Assembly (NCBI GenBank): GCA_026182355.1
Contig: JAPFBL010000568.1
Location: 62,001 to 126,000, forward strand
Reading direction: 5' to 3'
Length of the DNA stretch: 64,000 nucleotides
Source of the DNA: Hermatobates lingyangjiaoensis
Taxonomy: Eukaryota; Arthropoda; Insecta; Hemiptera; Hermatobatidae
The translations under genes and the position numbers were made by a program. Positions within the stretch are counted from its first letter, which is position 1. The number at the start of each line of letters is the position of its first letter. Shown here in pieces: positions 33,931 through 44,826 of the stretch. The notes beneath the pieces were generated by a model. The model ran no database searches. It was not told where the DNA came from and saw only the letters and a list, made by a program, of their open reading frames with translations.

Positions 33931-34259
33931 TTGCTGTTCTAAGCGAGGGGGCGCTTAGTTCTAAACTATGGCTCATTTATTATTAGGCACCCATTTTAGA
34001 AATCTCCTGTTGATTCTACAATGGGATTGCTAAAATTTTGCCTAACTCAAGTTTATTTGGGAGAGGATCTTTCAGGATGCTTGTATCCGGAATTGTACAG
34101 GCTTGGGACCTGCGGTTTTACCTCCTTTCCGAGGAATAACGTGCTCAGATTTATTTGCCTTCCACATGAATAAATCAAAGGCCACGTGGGTATCGAACCT
34201 CGGACCTGCCAGTTCAGAGGCAAGCAGGTTAATCACTGAGTTAACCTGGCCCCCGAGTG
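33931..34259 (-). mobile_element. tRNA-derived SINE, diverged, - strand
   Basis: The reverse complement starts GGGGGCCAGGTTAACTCAGTG and has GGTTCGATACC as B box, then a body aligned to the SINE at 20392 (GAGTTAGGCAAAATTTTAG among shared segments). TTTCATCTTTTA is duplicated at 33919-33930 and 34260-34271. The tail lacks AACCT repeats, so it is probably another subfamily. Confidence 0.85.
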
Positions 34260-34271
34260 TTTCATCTTTTA

Positions 34272-34994
34272 ACTCCATTAAAATGAAGTTACGTTGACCA
34301 AGTACTTGTTATGTAAGACACTGAATGAAAGAAATACTACTTTGTTACACTCAGAATACTTTTTTCGGAATTTGGCATCTGGTGAAAGAAGCTTCTCCTG
34401 GCTTAAACTAATCAATTATTCCTTGTGATCAACAATTCACGGAGATTGACTAAACAATTTGGCAATTCTTACTATTGAAAACATTAGATTTAGAAAACAG
34501 ACGTTTGATAATATACTGTATGACTTCGCTTCACGCAAGGATCGTAATGTAAAGTTACTTTGATCGTGATTTTGATTTCGTGAAAATCTTAGTTCTCACT
34601 TATTAAGTTTATCCCTACCCAGACTAGAGTCTGCGAGATCTGTTCCCGAGAGGGCTCTGCAATCGTTAGAGTAGGTAATGCATCTGTATCTCTCTATCTC
34701 TCTCTCTCTCTCACTCCCTCATTTATTATTCGCTCTCCTCATTTTATCTCTCACTCTTTTTTCTTGTCTCTTTCTCGTTTCACCTCAACCTCACTCTCAC
34801 CACTCTCACTCTCAAAAGCTGTGACTCTCTCGCTCTCTCTAGGTCAATCACTCATTACGTCTCACTCTTCTCCCCTTCTATCTCGCTCTGTATCTCTCTA
34901 TCCATGTCATTCCCTCCCAAAACCCTTATCCCTCTCTCACCTATTCTAGGTCTATCTCTCATTATATCTCACCGTTTATTCCTGCCACTTTTCT
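34272..34994. other. Spacer ending in a CT-rich tract
   Basis: AT-rich to about 34680, then (TCTC)n-type pyrimidine-rich sequence to about 34970. The frame at 34764-34949 is Ser/Leu low complexity and not a gene. Confidence 0.45.
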
Positions 34995-36038
34995 TTTACT
35001 TGTGGTAGCAAGCCTTCTTAGGTCATTCTTTTTCTTTGACCTTCTTATCAGATAATACTTCAGATATAGAGCCTCTTAGGTAATCGACTTTTCCTTCAGC
35101 TGTGGTGGCTGCAGGTGAGTCTTATTAGCTTAAAGATCATTATTTTTCTTTGGCCTCTCTAAGTTCTAAGACTTTGGATGTAGAGACCCTTAGGTAATCG
35201 ACTTTTCCTTCAGCTGTGGTGGTTGCAGGTGAGTCTTATTAGCTTAAAGATCGTTCTTTTTCTTTGGCCTCTCTAAGTTCTAAGACATTGGATGTAGAAG
35301 CCCTTAGGTAATCGACTTTTCCTTCAGCTGTGGTGGCTGCAGGTGAGTCTTATTAGCTTAAAGATCGTTCTTTTTCTTTGACCTCCCTAAGTCATAATAC
35401 TTTGGATGTAGAGACCCTTAGGTAATCGACTTTTACTTTAGCTTTGGTGGCTGCAGGTGAGTCTTATTAGCTTAAAGATCATTATTTTTCTTTGACCTCC
35501 CTAAGTCATAATACTTTGGATGTAGAGACCCTTAGGTAATCGACTTTTCCTTCAGCTGTGATGGCTGCAGGTGAGTCTTATTAGCTTAAAGATTGTTCTT
35601 TTTCTTTGGCCTCTCTAAGTTCTAAGACATTGGATGTAGAGGCCCTTAGGTAATCGACTTTTCCTTCAGCTGTGGTGGCTGCAGGTGAGTCTTATTAGCT
35701 TAAAGATCGTTCTTTTTCTTTGACCTCCCTAAGTCATAATACTTTGGATGTAGAGACCCTTAGGTAATCGACTTTTCCTTCAGCTGTGTGGCTGCAGGTG
35801 AGTCTTATTAGCTTAAAGATCATTCTTTTTCTTTGACCTCTCTAAGTTCTAAGACTTTGGATGTAGAGACCCTTAGGTAATCGACTTTTCCTTCACCTGT
35901 GGTGGCTGCAGGTGAGTCTTATTAGCTTAAAGATTATTCTTTTTCTTTGGCCTCTCTAAGTTCTAAGACTTTGGATGTAGAGACCCTTAGGTAATCGACT
36001 TTTCCTTCAGCTGTGGTGGCTGCAGGTGAGTCTTATTA
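34995..36038 (+). repeat. 114-bp tandem array, each unit an acceptor-15 nt-donor cassette
   Basis: About nine units; TAATCGAC starts at 35081, 35195, 35309 and on. Every unit has CTTTTCCTTCAG, then CTGTGGTGGCTGCAG (15 nt), then GTGAGTCTTATTAG. The first is a good 3' splice site, and CAG|GTGAGT matches the 5' splice consensus. A 15-nt exon between them would be in frame. The last unit abuts a GC-rich block. Whether anything is spliced here cannot be seen from the sequence. Confidence 0.9.
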
Positions 36039-36330
36039 GCCCCGATGGCTTTTCGACCCCCTCACCAGCTTTCATCGCCCTCCGACAGACTGCAGCTGTG
36101 TCGAGCACACGTGACCGCCACGTGCCCCTCCCCAACCTCCTTCCAATCATTCAGCCAAGCGCCTACTCCAGCCTCTATAATTGATTTGTCACGCTCTGAA
36201 AAAGACCCTTCCTTTTAGGCGACCTGTTCAAGAGAGAGGGCAGACACACACAGCTCTTACACCCTTCCTTGTTGCCCTTGCGGCGGATTTAAATCATTGC
36301 TGAGCACACACACTTCACCGCCAGACAAGC
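36039..36330. promoter_or_regulatory. GC-richer block with clustered E-boxes
   Basis: About 290 bp of much higher GC than its surroundings. CAGCTG is at 36093-36098 and CACGTG at 36108-36113 and 36119-36124, with a TATA-like CTCTATAATT near 36172. It could be a promoter, an enhancer or an exon of an unseen gene. I see no clear open frame through the block and no repeat match in the window. Confidence 0.35.
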
Positions 36331-36963
36331 ACTGGTGGACGCATGCGCTGTGTTTGCAGAAATACTCCTGCCTCACTGTACTACTTCTGCCTTGTCACAA
36401 AGAGAGGATTACTGCCCTATCAGACGTGTTCATCATAATGCAAACAAGCACATACATATTCATATATGAGATCCATATATGAATATTTATATATATAAAT
36501 ATATATTTGTGTATTTTAGGAGCAGACCTTCAATCAAATATGTTTTATTAAAAATTATGCCGATTTTAACTTTTGTTCTTTTCCGGGTTAATTTTTCAAG
36601 TTTCTCACTATGGATTTCCACCTTTCTGGTAAAATATAAAGTAATTCACCAAAAGATTTATTCTTGACTTACATTTTATTCACTAAACAAGTTTTAACCA
36701 TAACAAACAAATTAACAATACATACAAATTATATACGACGTTTCGGTCAGCTCTGACCATCTTCAGGGACTAATAACTAAATCATCACAGAACTCAAATA
36801 CAAAAATAAGAACTATCTAAATTATTAACATCCTAACGGAATAAGAAATATTTACATGAATTGAGTGGGAGGTTATACAGGTTATAACGGTCCTCAGGGT
36901 TGCTATTAAATAAAAGTACTAACGAATTTGAAAATAATCAGGGATTGAACTTAATATCCTACG

Positions 36964-37075
36964 TTCCTGCATGCAGTTTTAATATTCTTGAGAAGCTCGT
37001 GGTCTGGTTGTTCAGGTTCGGCTTCTTTTCTCTTATGCACAGCGCTTCCAGAATGTGTAGCCTTCTCAGGTCATT
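36964..37075 (-). pseudogene. Penelope-like protein C-terminal remnant
   Basis: The - strand reads LRRLHILEALCIREKKPNLN then NQTTSFSRILKLHAG. RLxILEALxIxxxKPxLN is a C-terminal signature found after the GIY-YIG domain in Penelope-like proteins. The left arm with its ribozyme-like core lies directly 3' on this strand. Confidence 0.7.
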
Positions 37076-37225
37076 TTCTTGATAAAGTAATAAAAACCCT
37101 GAGGACCGTTATAACCTGTATAACCTCCCACTCAATTCATGTAAATATTTCTTATTCCGTTAGGATGTTAATAATTTAGATAGTTCTTATTTTTGTATTT
37201 GAGTTCTGTGATGATTTAGTTATTA

Positions 37226-37262
37226 GTCCCTGAAGATGGTCAGAGCTGACCGAAACGTCGTA
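37226..37262 (+). ncRNA. Hammerhead-like motif (family R)
   Basis: CTGAAGA (37230-37236), one T, stem GGTCA/TGACC with GAGC loop, GAA, self-complementary ACGT, C. Flanking stem I pairing is weak here, so self-cleavage would be doubtful. Confidence 0.4.
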
Positions 37263-37464
37263 TATAATTTGTATGTATTGTTAATTTGTTTGTTATGGTT
37301 AAAACTTGTTTAGTGAATAAAATGGAAGTCAAGAATAAATCTTTTGGTGAATTACTTTATATTTTACCAGAAAGGTGGAAATCCATAGTGAGAAAACTTG
37401 AAAAATTAACCCGGAAAAGAACAAAAGATAAAAATGGCATACTTTTTAATAATATATATATATA

Positions 37465-38300
37465 TATATAATATTTCACATAAACACGTGAAATAACAAA
37501 CAATGATCAAACCACAATAGAACTGGGAAAACAGGACTAAGATCTTTCAACCGTAATAAGCGGTCTTCGTCAGAGTCAAAAACCAAAGTTGGAAAGATCT
37601 TAGTTTTTTTTCCCATTTCATATTGTGGTTAGACTTTTAATATATATATATTTGTGTATGATGTCAACAAATCCTCACGTAAACATGTTTCATTAAAGTA
37701 CACAGTAGCCTCTGCGTTAACGACGACGCTCTTATAAATTGGAGCAGACCAGCTTTAAAGTCGTTAACGCAGAGGCTGCTGTGTACTTTAATGAAATATA
37801 TATATACACTTTTTCGTTGGAAATACGATCCAAAACGGACAAATATAGTTCAATATAGACAAAGAAACATAGAGAAATGAAAAGAACACACTTACAGTCT
37901 CTAAGTTTCGGTTTGAACCGTCTTCAGGAGAGATAAGAGAGGGAAACCAAGCGCACTGTTGGGGTTTCCCTCTCTTATCTCTCCTGAAGACGGTTCAAAC
38001 CGAAATTAGAGACTGTAAGTGTGTTCTTTTGATTTATCTATGTTTCTTTGTCTATATTGAACTATATTTGTCCATTTTGGATCGTATTTCCAACGAAAAA
38101 GTGTATATATATATATAAAATAATAATTAATTAATTAAATTAATTAATTTAATCACAATGCAAATTAACACAAAATGTTCGAAACGCGTTGTTGCTGTTC
38201 AATAAAACTTCATTTGTGTGGAGAATTTTGTTTGTTTATCCATTTTACCTCAGAATGAGTAAATTCCACACAATTACGGATTGCAAAACTAATGATTTAA
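37465..38300. repeat. Penelope-like units A, S, E and P
   Basis: Family A pair 37470-37640; family S inverted pair 37690-37795 (arms AGTACACAGTAGCCTCTGCG and inverse); family E pair 37805-38105, whose + core has lost one A after GAA; family P half-unit 38165-38280. (TA)n lies between them. Confidence 0.65.
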
Positions 38301-38337
38301 TAAATAGATGTTTTAAACCAACAATTATACATTAGAT

Positions 38338-39172
38338 CAGAGTTTTTCAAACTTTTTTCTACGCGGAACCCTTTTTGGTTCCAGTAACTTTACCGGGAAC
38401 CCCAGATACTAATGATTTCATACAATCATAATATAAATATTTTCATATGCCTTTTTAAATAGTATGTATGTTTAAGAACAGTTAAAAAAGTAAATTACTG
38501 CAATGTGTATTGTTGGAATAAAAATTCAAAACTAAAATATTTTAATTTTCATATTTTCCACAAATGTGTAACACATAAAACAGAATTACTAGCAATTTTA
38601 ACACAGAGTTTGTTTAGTAATAATTTTTGGCTTTATAGTTGAGAGTTTGATTCTCAAGTTAGCACCAGCATTAAGCCTACTTTGGTATTTGGTTTCTATG
38701 GCAGTTTAAAGGGAAAATCCAGTTTCACATAAGTAGGTAGTGGGAAATGGCAGCAATGTGTGAAGGTCTATTTTTGCAATAGCAGGAAATTCGGGAATCA
38801 GATAGTTCCAAAAACTCACTAGTAATTCATCCTAAATATGAATAAAATTTTGATCACTTGTACTTATGTGTATAAACTGGTTTTTGACTCTGACGAAGAC
38901 CGCTTGTTACGGTTGAAAGATCTTAGTCTTGTTTTCCCATTTCTTATTGTGGTTTGATCATTGATTGTTGTTTCACGTGTTTATGTGAAATCTTTTTATT
39001 TATTTGTTTAAATATTATTCGGTTTCATGATTCACAAGAAACACAGAATAAATCCATACCCACTAAAAGAAAAAATTTGGGAAAAATGTTTTTACTAAAT
39101 GTTTTTCACGGAACCCCAGACAGTCCGTTAAGAAACCCCTAGGTTCCGCGGAACCCACTTTGGGAACCTCTG
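38338..39172. mobile_element. hAT-type element with a family A unit inserted
   Basis: Left end CAGAGTTTTTCAAACTTTTT; right end is the inverse of CAGAGGTTCCCAAAGTGGG. Flanking CATTAGAT (38330-38337) and GATTTGAT (39173-39180) match at six of eight bases, as an old target duplication would. A family A Penelope-like unit occupies about 38880-38996. Another partial copy in reverse orientation is at 45963-46355. No transposase is recognisable. Confidence 0.75.
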
Positions 39173-39180
39173 GATTTGAT

Positions 39181-40060
39181 AAAGTTCGTGAGTTAGTTTT
39201 TTGTTTGTTTTGTCACCCATTTTCCGTAGAAATAGAGACCTGAAATTGAAATATATATTATTTATTACCTGAAAAATGTTAAATAAAAGAAAATGATCAG
39301 TATATTCCAAAAATTCGGGCCAGAGGTAGCAAGTGTCTTAAAAAAAGTGTTTTTAGAGATGATAAGGTTTCAATATAAAGAAGTAGGTTGCAGTCAGGTA
39401 ATAAGGTTGATTGGTTTATGTTAAGTGAACTGCATAATTGATGTTATTCTACAATGCATTCCTCTTTATCAAAAGAGAATAAACTGACATTAATTCAAGT
39501 TTATTGCCTATAGCAAAACAAATTCGTGGGAATCATCAATATTGACTATCATTCATGAATTAAGCGTGCCAGATTGTAAAGAGGGTGGTGAATTTAAAAA
39601 AAAAAACCTCAAAAACAAACAAACCGTAAGGATTTATTCATTGTGTAACAACAGTTAGAAGATTTTCCTCCCACAAGTAGTTTAGGCATGCGTGTTAATG
39701 GTTTGTGTGGTTGTATGTTTGAGGGGTTGGTTAGCGGGGGTGGTTTTTGAGGGATGAAGGACATTGACAGTATTTATGGAGTGAAAACAATCAGTACACA
39801 TACCCCCACCCTCCCTATGCTACTTGGACTGTCTGTTCCCACAGTGTGTATGAAGAGGGGTTGAACCGTGTCCGGCTGTAATAGGGGTGAGGAATTGGTA
39901 AAATGAAAAGCCTAGTTTGTCTAATAGATGGAATGACAGGGAGGGGTTGAAACATCCCCTTCCTTTTAGCAAACACTTACAGCATGCTAATTGCCAATGT
40001 AACGGCTAATTACACGCATTCATTTCAAACTTTTTCTTTAACTCAACACTTGATTATTTC
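39181..40060. other. Spacer, partly GC-richer, no supported gene
   Basis: 39700-40010 has G-rich runs (GGGGTGG types) and is less AT-rich than most spacer. No open frame of note and no repeat partner in the window. Confidence 0.35.
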
Positions 40061-40510
40061 AGAATCAAAATATGATTTATTTTAAATATTATAAAATGTT
40101 ATGGGGGTCCAGGCTAGCTCAGTGGTTACGTGCTCACCTCTGAACTGGTAGGACCGGGGTTCAATCCTCACCTGGCCCTCGATTTATTCACGCGGGAAGA
40201 ATCAAAATATGATTTATTTTAAATATTATAAAATGTTATGGGGGCCAGGCTAGCTCAGTGGTTACGTGCTCACCTCTGAACTGGTAGGACCGGGTTCAAT
40301 CCTCACCTGGCCCTCGATTTATTCACGCGGGAAGAATCAAAATATGATTTATTTTAAATATTATAAAATGTTATGGGGGCCAGGCTAGCTCAGTGGTTAC
40401 GTGCTCACCTCTGAACTGAGAGGACCGGGGTTCAATTCTCACCTGGCCCTCGATTTATTCACGCGGGAAGAATCAAAATATGATTTATTTTAAATATTAT
40501 AAAATGTTAT
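40061..40510 (+). repeat. Tandem copies of flank plus SINE head (~136 bp)
   Basis: Units start AGAATCAAAATATG at about 40061, 40198, 40333 and 40469. Each of the first three has 50 bp of AT-rich flank followed by the SINE tRNA-like head, truncated at the same place (TTATTCACGCGGGA). The fourth runs into the complete SINE at 40511. The heads are nearly identical. Confidence 0.9.
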
Positions 40511-40835
40511 GGGGGCCAGGCTAGCTCAGTGGTTACGTGCTCACCTCTGAACTGATAGGACCGGGGTTCAATCCTCACCTGGCCCTCAATTTATTTACGC
40601 GGGAGGTGAATAAATCTGAGCACGTCGTCCCTCGGAGAAGGACGTTAAACCGTTGGTACCGAGCCTGTACGATGTCAGGTACTCGTTAAAGATCCCTACT
40701 CTAAATACATTTGTGTTAGGCAAAATTTAGGACTCCCACTGTAGAATCAATCTTCATTGTGTGGTATCACAAAGGGCCAATGCTTGGCCTACGTGTGTTC
40801 CCTTGTAGGACTGCCACTGCAACCTAACCTAACCT
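40511..40835 (+). mobile_element. tRNA-derived SINE, full length
   Basis: Same family as 20392-20715, differing at a few bases and ending in AACCTAACCTAACCT. TATAAAATGTTAT precedes (40498-40510) and follows (about 40835-40847) it. This places the original insertion in the flank that was later amplified with the head. Confidence 0.9.
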
Positions 40836-40874
40836 ATAAAATGTTATTCATTCTAACGTAGTGCATTCAGTTAT

Positions 40875-41570
40875 TATATGGTATTTACTCATAATAGGGT
40901 AAAAAGCTAATAAAATGGTCTCCACATTTAAAAATTTAATGGTATGAACAACGCGTTTCGAACACGTAGTGTTCTTCCTCAGGCATTAACTTAGGGTGAG
41001 TGTCTGTGGTACAACTGACACTCAACTCACCCTTAGCTAATGCCTGAGGAAGAACACTACGTGTTCGAAACGTGTTGTTTATAACGGTTGTCCCCAACCT
41101 TTTTATTGCCGCGAACCGGTAAGCGTTAGACAATTTTACCGCGGCCCGGGGGTAGATTGTTTACTTGCAACTTACATGTAGCATCGTACCAACAACATAA
41201 CATGAAAATAAAAGCCTCGAAATGATAATAAAAATATCATTAAAAAGTTTACATTAAAAATTTACTTTAAACATTCCTTTCAAAATAAAATACAGATACA
41301 CGAGAAAAACGAATGTAAACACTAGTGACTAAGCTTACAAAGCGTATGACTAATCTTATGACACAGCGTACAAACTGTGATATAGAGCTTTAAAAACATC
41401 GCACATGTATGCAAACTATTTTTCTAAACTGTATTTCTAACGCGGCCCGGTACCAATTGGTCTACGGACCGGCACCGGTCCGCGGCCCACCGGTTGGGGA
41501 CCACTGGTTTATACCATTAAATTTATATATGTGGAGACCATTTCATTAGCTTTTTACCCTAAAAAATGTT
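40875..41570. repeat. Family Q inverted pair with hAT in one arm
   Basis: Arms about 40895-41005 and 41020-41084 plus 41507-41570. The core on both strands reads CTGAGGA-A-GAACAC..GTGTTC-GAA-ACG. The second arm is split by the hAT element at 41085. Confidence 0.75.
41085..41506. mobile_element. hAT-type non-autonomous element, 422 bp
   Basis: Ends CGGTTGTCCCCAACC and the inverse of CAGTGGTCCCCAACC. GTTTATAA/GTTTATAC flank it (seven of eight bases). The related family Q copy near 31122-31135 lacks the insert. GC-richer termini (CGCGGCCC) and AT-rich interior; no transposase. Confidence 0.85.
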
Positions 41571-41597
41571 ATTCATATTTAAAAGTAATATTAAGAA

Positions 41598-41665
41598 GGG
41601 AGCCAAGGTAGCTCAATTGCTTGCACACTCTCCTCTGGATTGGTAGATCCATGTTTTATGAACTT
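41598..41665 (+). mobile_element. Truncated tRNA-like SINE head
   Basis: GGGAGCCAAGGTAGCTCAAT begins it; an A box is recognisable, the B box is damaged. No body or tail follows. Confidence 0.5.
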
Positions 41666-41978
41666 TCCTCCTCTACCGTCTTTTTCCGAAAATAAAACAC
41701 TGTCTTATTTTATTTTTAGGTCAATAATCCGTGCTAGGGCTTATTCTCGGAGGAAAGCCTTCATGTACATTAAGTAGATTTACATATTTTTCTTTAATAT
41801 TTATTTTTAAACAGAAATTTAAATTTATTCGATTACAGGCATGTCATCTTCTGGAATATCGTCATAAATTATCAAAATTTTGAATTCTGTTCTGATTTTC
41901 CTCAAAATCTATTTCCTGTTGAATCATTGGTCTGAATCTTTGTCAATGGTTGAAACAGCTTCTGTTATTCGTGCTTTG

Positions 41979-42178
41979 AGTTGAGGGGCGTCCCGTTCTT
42001 TTAGCTGGACATAAGCACCCATCCGTTGTGAATGTACTATGCCATCTCATTATGGACTTCCTGTATGGGTGGCTCCTTTCCGAATTTTCGGCGAAATACA
42101 CGTTGAACAACAATGCATGACTCAGTTTTTTGCAAATTCAAGCACACAAAACGCCTTTTCCGGTTGAGAGAACGCCAT
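41979..42178 (-). pseudogene. Mariner-like transposase N-terminal (DUF4817-type) remnant
   Basis: From an ATG at 42178 on the - strand: MAFSQPEKAFCVLEFAKT, then a frameshift, VVQRVFRRKFGKEPP, another, then RKSIMRWHSTFTTDGCLC and KRTGRP. This matches the helix-turn-helix segment at the start of a transposase family common in insects (CVLEFAKTES; FGKEPPxRKSIxRW). A terminal GGGGTGTTCCAAAAG-like sequence occurs near 42310-42330. Two frameshifts show decay. Confidence 0.7.
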
Positions 42179-42867
42179 TATTGGGTCTGAAAAGAAATAA
42201 AAAAATTAATAGCCTTGCAAAAAACTTGATGTAGTTAGCTTTAAAATAGCAAAACTTTTATCTTAATACCATTCATAGTTAAGGAGATATGAGAACTTCA
42301 AATTGGGTCAAGACTTTTGGAACACCCCGTATTTTAAAAATAGACTACATTTTTAAAAAATAAATAGAAAATGTACATTTTTTGTTTAAAATATTATGTG
42401 AACAATAAATTTAATTCAAAGTAAGCAACTACTAATGTTTTTTTTCGTTGATAAAATACAATGAACTCATTGTAGTATTGTGGTAAGTTGATAGATAAAT
42501 GATCTATACAGTTTAGCCTCATCCAAAGATAAAATCACTAAAGGGATATTTTACTCCGTGCTGATAAGAGGGTAACACTGACACGTGCTACATCAAGTAT
42601 ACTTCAACTCTTCAAACCTTCTGTTTAGATAACTTTGTGAGCAACGTTATACATTTTTAAATTTTAAATTATTATTGTTATAATTTTTAAATTTAAAATA
42701 ATAGTATTTATAATATTTCCTATATAATAGGTCTTAGGAGACGCAGGACTATTATCAAATAATATGATATAATTGAAATTATAATAATAATAATTTATAA
42801 AATAAAAATATAATAATAATGTGTTCTCAATATAAGCAATATAATGATAATAATAATAATAATAATA
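42179..42867. other. AT-rich spacer
   Basis: Microsatellite-like (TAA)n at 42780-42865. The - strand frame 42664-42924 is low-complexity Tyr/Ile/Asn and not a gene. Confidence 0.4.
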
Positions 42868-43719
42868 TCTATATATAAATTCTCTTCGTGGCTCTGTATG
42901 TATGTATGTTTGTACCTTATGCATTCGGCCTACAATGGACCTTTTTCAAAAATTCTTTTGCAAGGCACTTTCTATAGGTCTTGGGTGGTTTTAGGCTATT
43001 AAACTCTGGGGGGGCAGCCTAACCCAGGCCCCCTAGGACCCTATAATAGGTAAGGTTTGCTGTATAACCTGTTTGTTTACATTTTGACTTTAATTGGTAA
43101 TGGCAACCGCAGGTAGGTTATTCTTTGTGATAATATTTCCACATGCTTTGTTCAATTATTTTTTCGATACAATGCTTCTTCATAAACAAATAATATTTCA
43201 TCAAAATAATGTTATTCAAACTTTTAAGAGACAATTTTCTTTACTGATATAATTTTAATTGGACATTTAAAACTGTGTGAAGTCTTCAAATTGAAATCAT
43301 TGAATGAAATGTAATGTGATATGGTTTAGCCTATTAAACTAACTGGTTCCTAATTGAAACGATTTGAGGGTTTAAAATTCGTATCATATTTAACAGATAA
43401 GACATATCACATTTAATGAGCTTAGACTTCTTTCAAATTTCTTGATGTATTGTTCGGCAAAAAATATTCTTTTTATTATTTGTTTAATCTAATTTATCAA
43501 CTTCCAATATTATTAGACAATGTGTGAAATTTATAATCACTGTTAGATTAATATATTTTTTGCGTAATCTATAATTTTAATTCTGTATTAATTTCGTTTA
43601 TCTCAAAAAAGTTAAGTGTAACGGAACTATAGAAAATTTAAATTGTTTTCGTTATATGTAATTTATTATTAGAGTTGAAATTAAATTGTTTCCCGGGTAA
43701 AGCCGGGTAGATCAGCTAG
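42868..43719 (+). mobile_element. Non-autonomous Helitron, 852 bp
   Basis: Starts TCTATATATAAATTCTCTTC after an A, ends with hairpin CCCGG-GTAAAG-CCGGG (43692-43707) and, eight bases on, CTAG (43716-43719) before T. No helicase or Rep sequence is seen. This is a different subfamily from 31710-33102. Confidence 0.75.
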
Positions 43720-44248
43720 TGTATTATAATAATATATTACAAATATATTAAAATGCTAGTTTTCTTTATTGTGGTTTTAGTCCAGAGTCAAACAGTAAAA
43801 CACCTTTAAGACAACGTTTCATTGATTTTTGTGGACTTCTTCAGGGCTACATGAATCCAGATGTAAACGAAACGTTAGCTTAAGGGTACTTTACTGTTTT
43901 TGGCTGGAGCAAAAAACACCATAAATAAAAATATTGTTTAATATATGTGGTTGACATAAGAGCACATTGTAAAATAAAATATGGAAAAAAATAGCATAAA
44001 AAATATTAAATAAACAAGAAAAGGTGAAAAAAAATAATTTTTTTTGTAGTTTAATTTTTTTTTGAAATTTCCCATTATTAAATAATTTAATTAAATTATA
44101 TGCCTAAGTATGAATAATCTGGGTCAGGGGTTCTCAACATGCCCCCCAGGGGTTCTCAACATGCCCCCCAGGGGGTCCACATGCAAAAAAAAAAATAGTA
44201 AAATCGGGGGATACGTAATTACTGATCCATGAAAAATTTATTTATATA
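43720..44248. repeat. AT-rich spacer with decayed family T palindrome and a hAT end
   Basis: 43785-43925 holds arms (CAGTAAAACACCTTTAAGAC and inverse) with a CTGAAGA core on the - strand. 44134-44190 begins CAGGGGTTCTCAACATGCCC, a hAT-like terminus duplicated over 25 bp; no right end was found. Confidence 0.5.
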
Positions 44249-44824
44249 CAGGGTGTCCATAAAGTCCATGTGCAGGTTAAAAAAAATTATAACTTTATTC
44301 GTATTTACGATAGAAATAATCTATAAAAAAGATTAGAAGGAAGTAAACCTACATTTTTTAAGGTTTTATTCTAAAAATAATTTTTAGTTTCCACAGTCCT
44401 TCCATTATTAGCAATATAGAAGGGTAATACGCTTTTGCAGTTTACGGAAAACATGCGCCAACTGATTTACAATAATCTGTAAAATCTTATTAGTTATTTT
44501 AGTTTTCAAATCTTCAAATGAACAAGATTTAGATGCATGCACAGTTGTTTTCAAATACCCTTATAAGAAAAATCTAATGTAGTCAAGTCTGGCGTGAAGA
44601 TGAATGAAATGGTTCACCTCTTCCGATTCATCTCTTAGGAAGTTCCTGATTTATCTGTATGGAAGAGGTTACCACTTGATGGAGGTTAAGTGGATAAAAT
44701 TTCAATAAAACTTTAAAAAATATAGATTTCCTTCTTTCTAATCCTTTTTACAGATCATTTCTATCCCAGCTACAAATAAGGGTATATTTTTTTTAAAACG
44801 CACACGGACTTTATGGACACCCTG
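44249..44824 (-). mobile_element. Mariner-like element, 576 bp, TA target
   Basis: Inverted ends CAGGGTGTCCATAAAGTCC (19 or more bp) flanked by TA at 44247-44248 and 44825-44826. On the - strand a decayed frame reads LWGYLKTTVHASKSCSFEDL and KTKITNKILQIIVNQL across stops, like the C terminus of a DDE transposase (WGxLKxxVY...LxELKxxI). It probably belongs with the transposase remnant at 41979-42178. Confidence 0.8.
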
Positions 44825-44826
44825 TA

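Larger units (their letters stand above)
36500..37460. mobile_element. Penelope-like inverted pair (family R), long arms
   Basis: Arms of about 370 bp at 36530-36900 and 37083-37450 are near-perfect reverse complements. The loop holds - strand coding sequence (next entry). Each arm bears the core CTGAAGA-T-GGTCA..TGACC-GAA-ACGT. Confidence 0.8.

Noticed and set aside
34764..34949. Ser/Leu-rich 61-residue frame
   Set aside because: Lies in a CT-rich low-complexity tract; no domain or splice context.
40111..40590. Four tRNA genes in tandem
   Set aside because: The heads have A and B boxes but do not fold into a clean cloverleaf, and the last is joined to a SINE body with target duplication.
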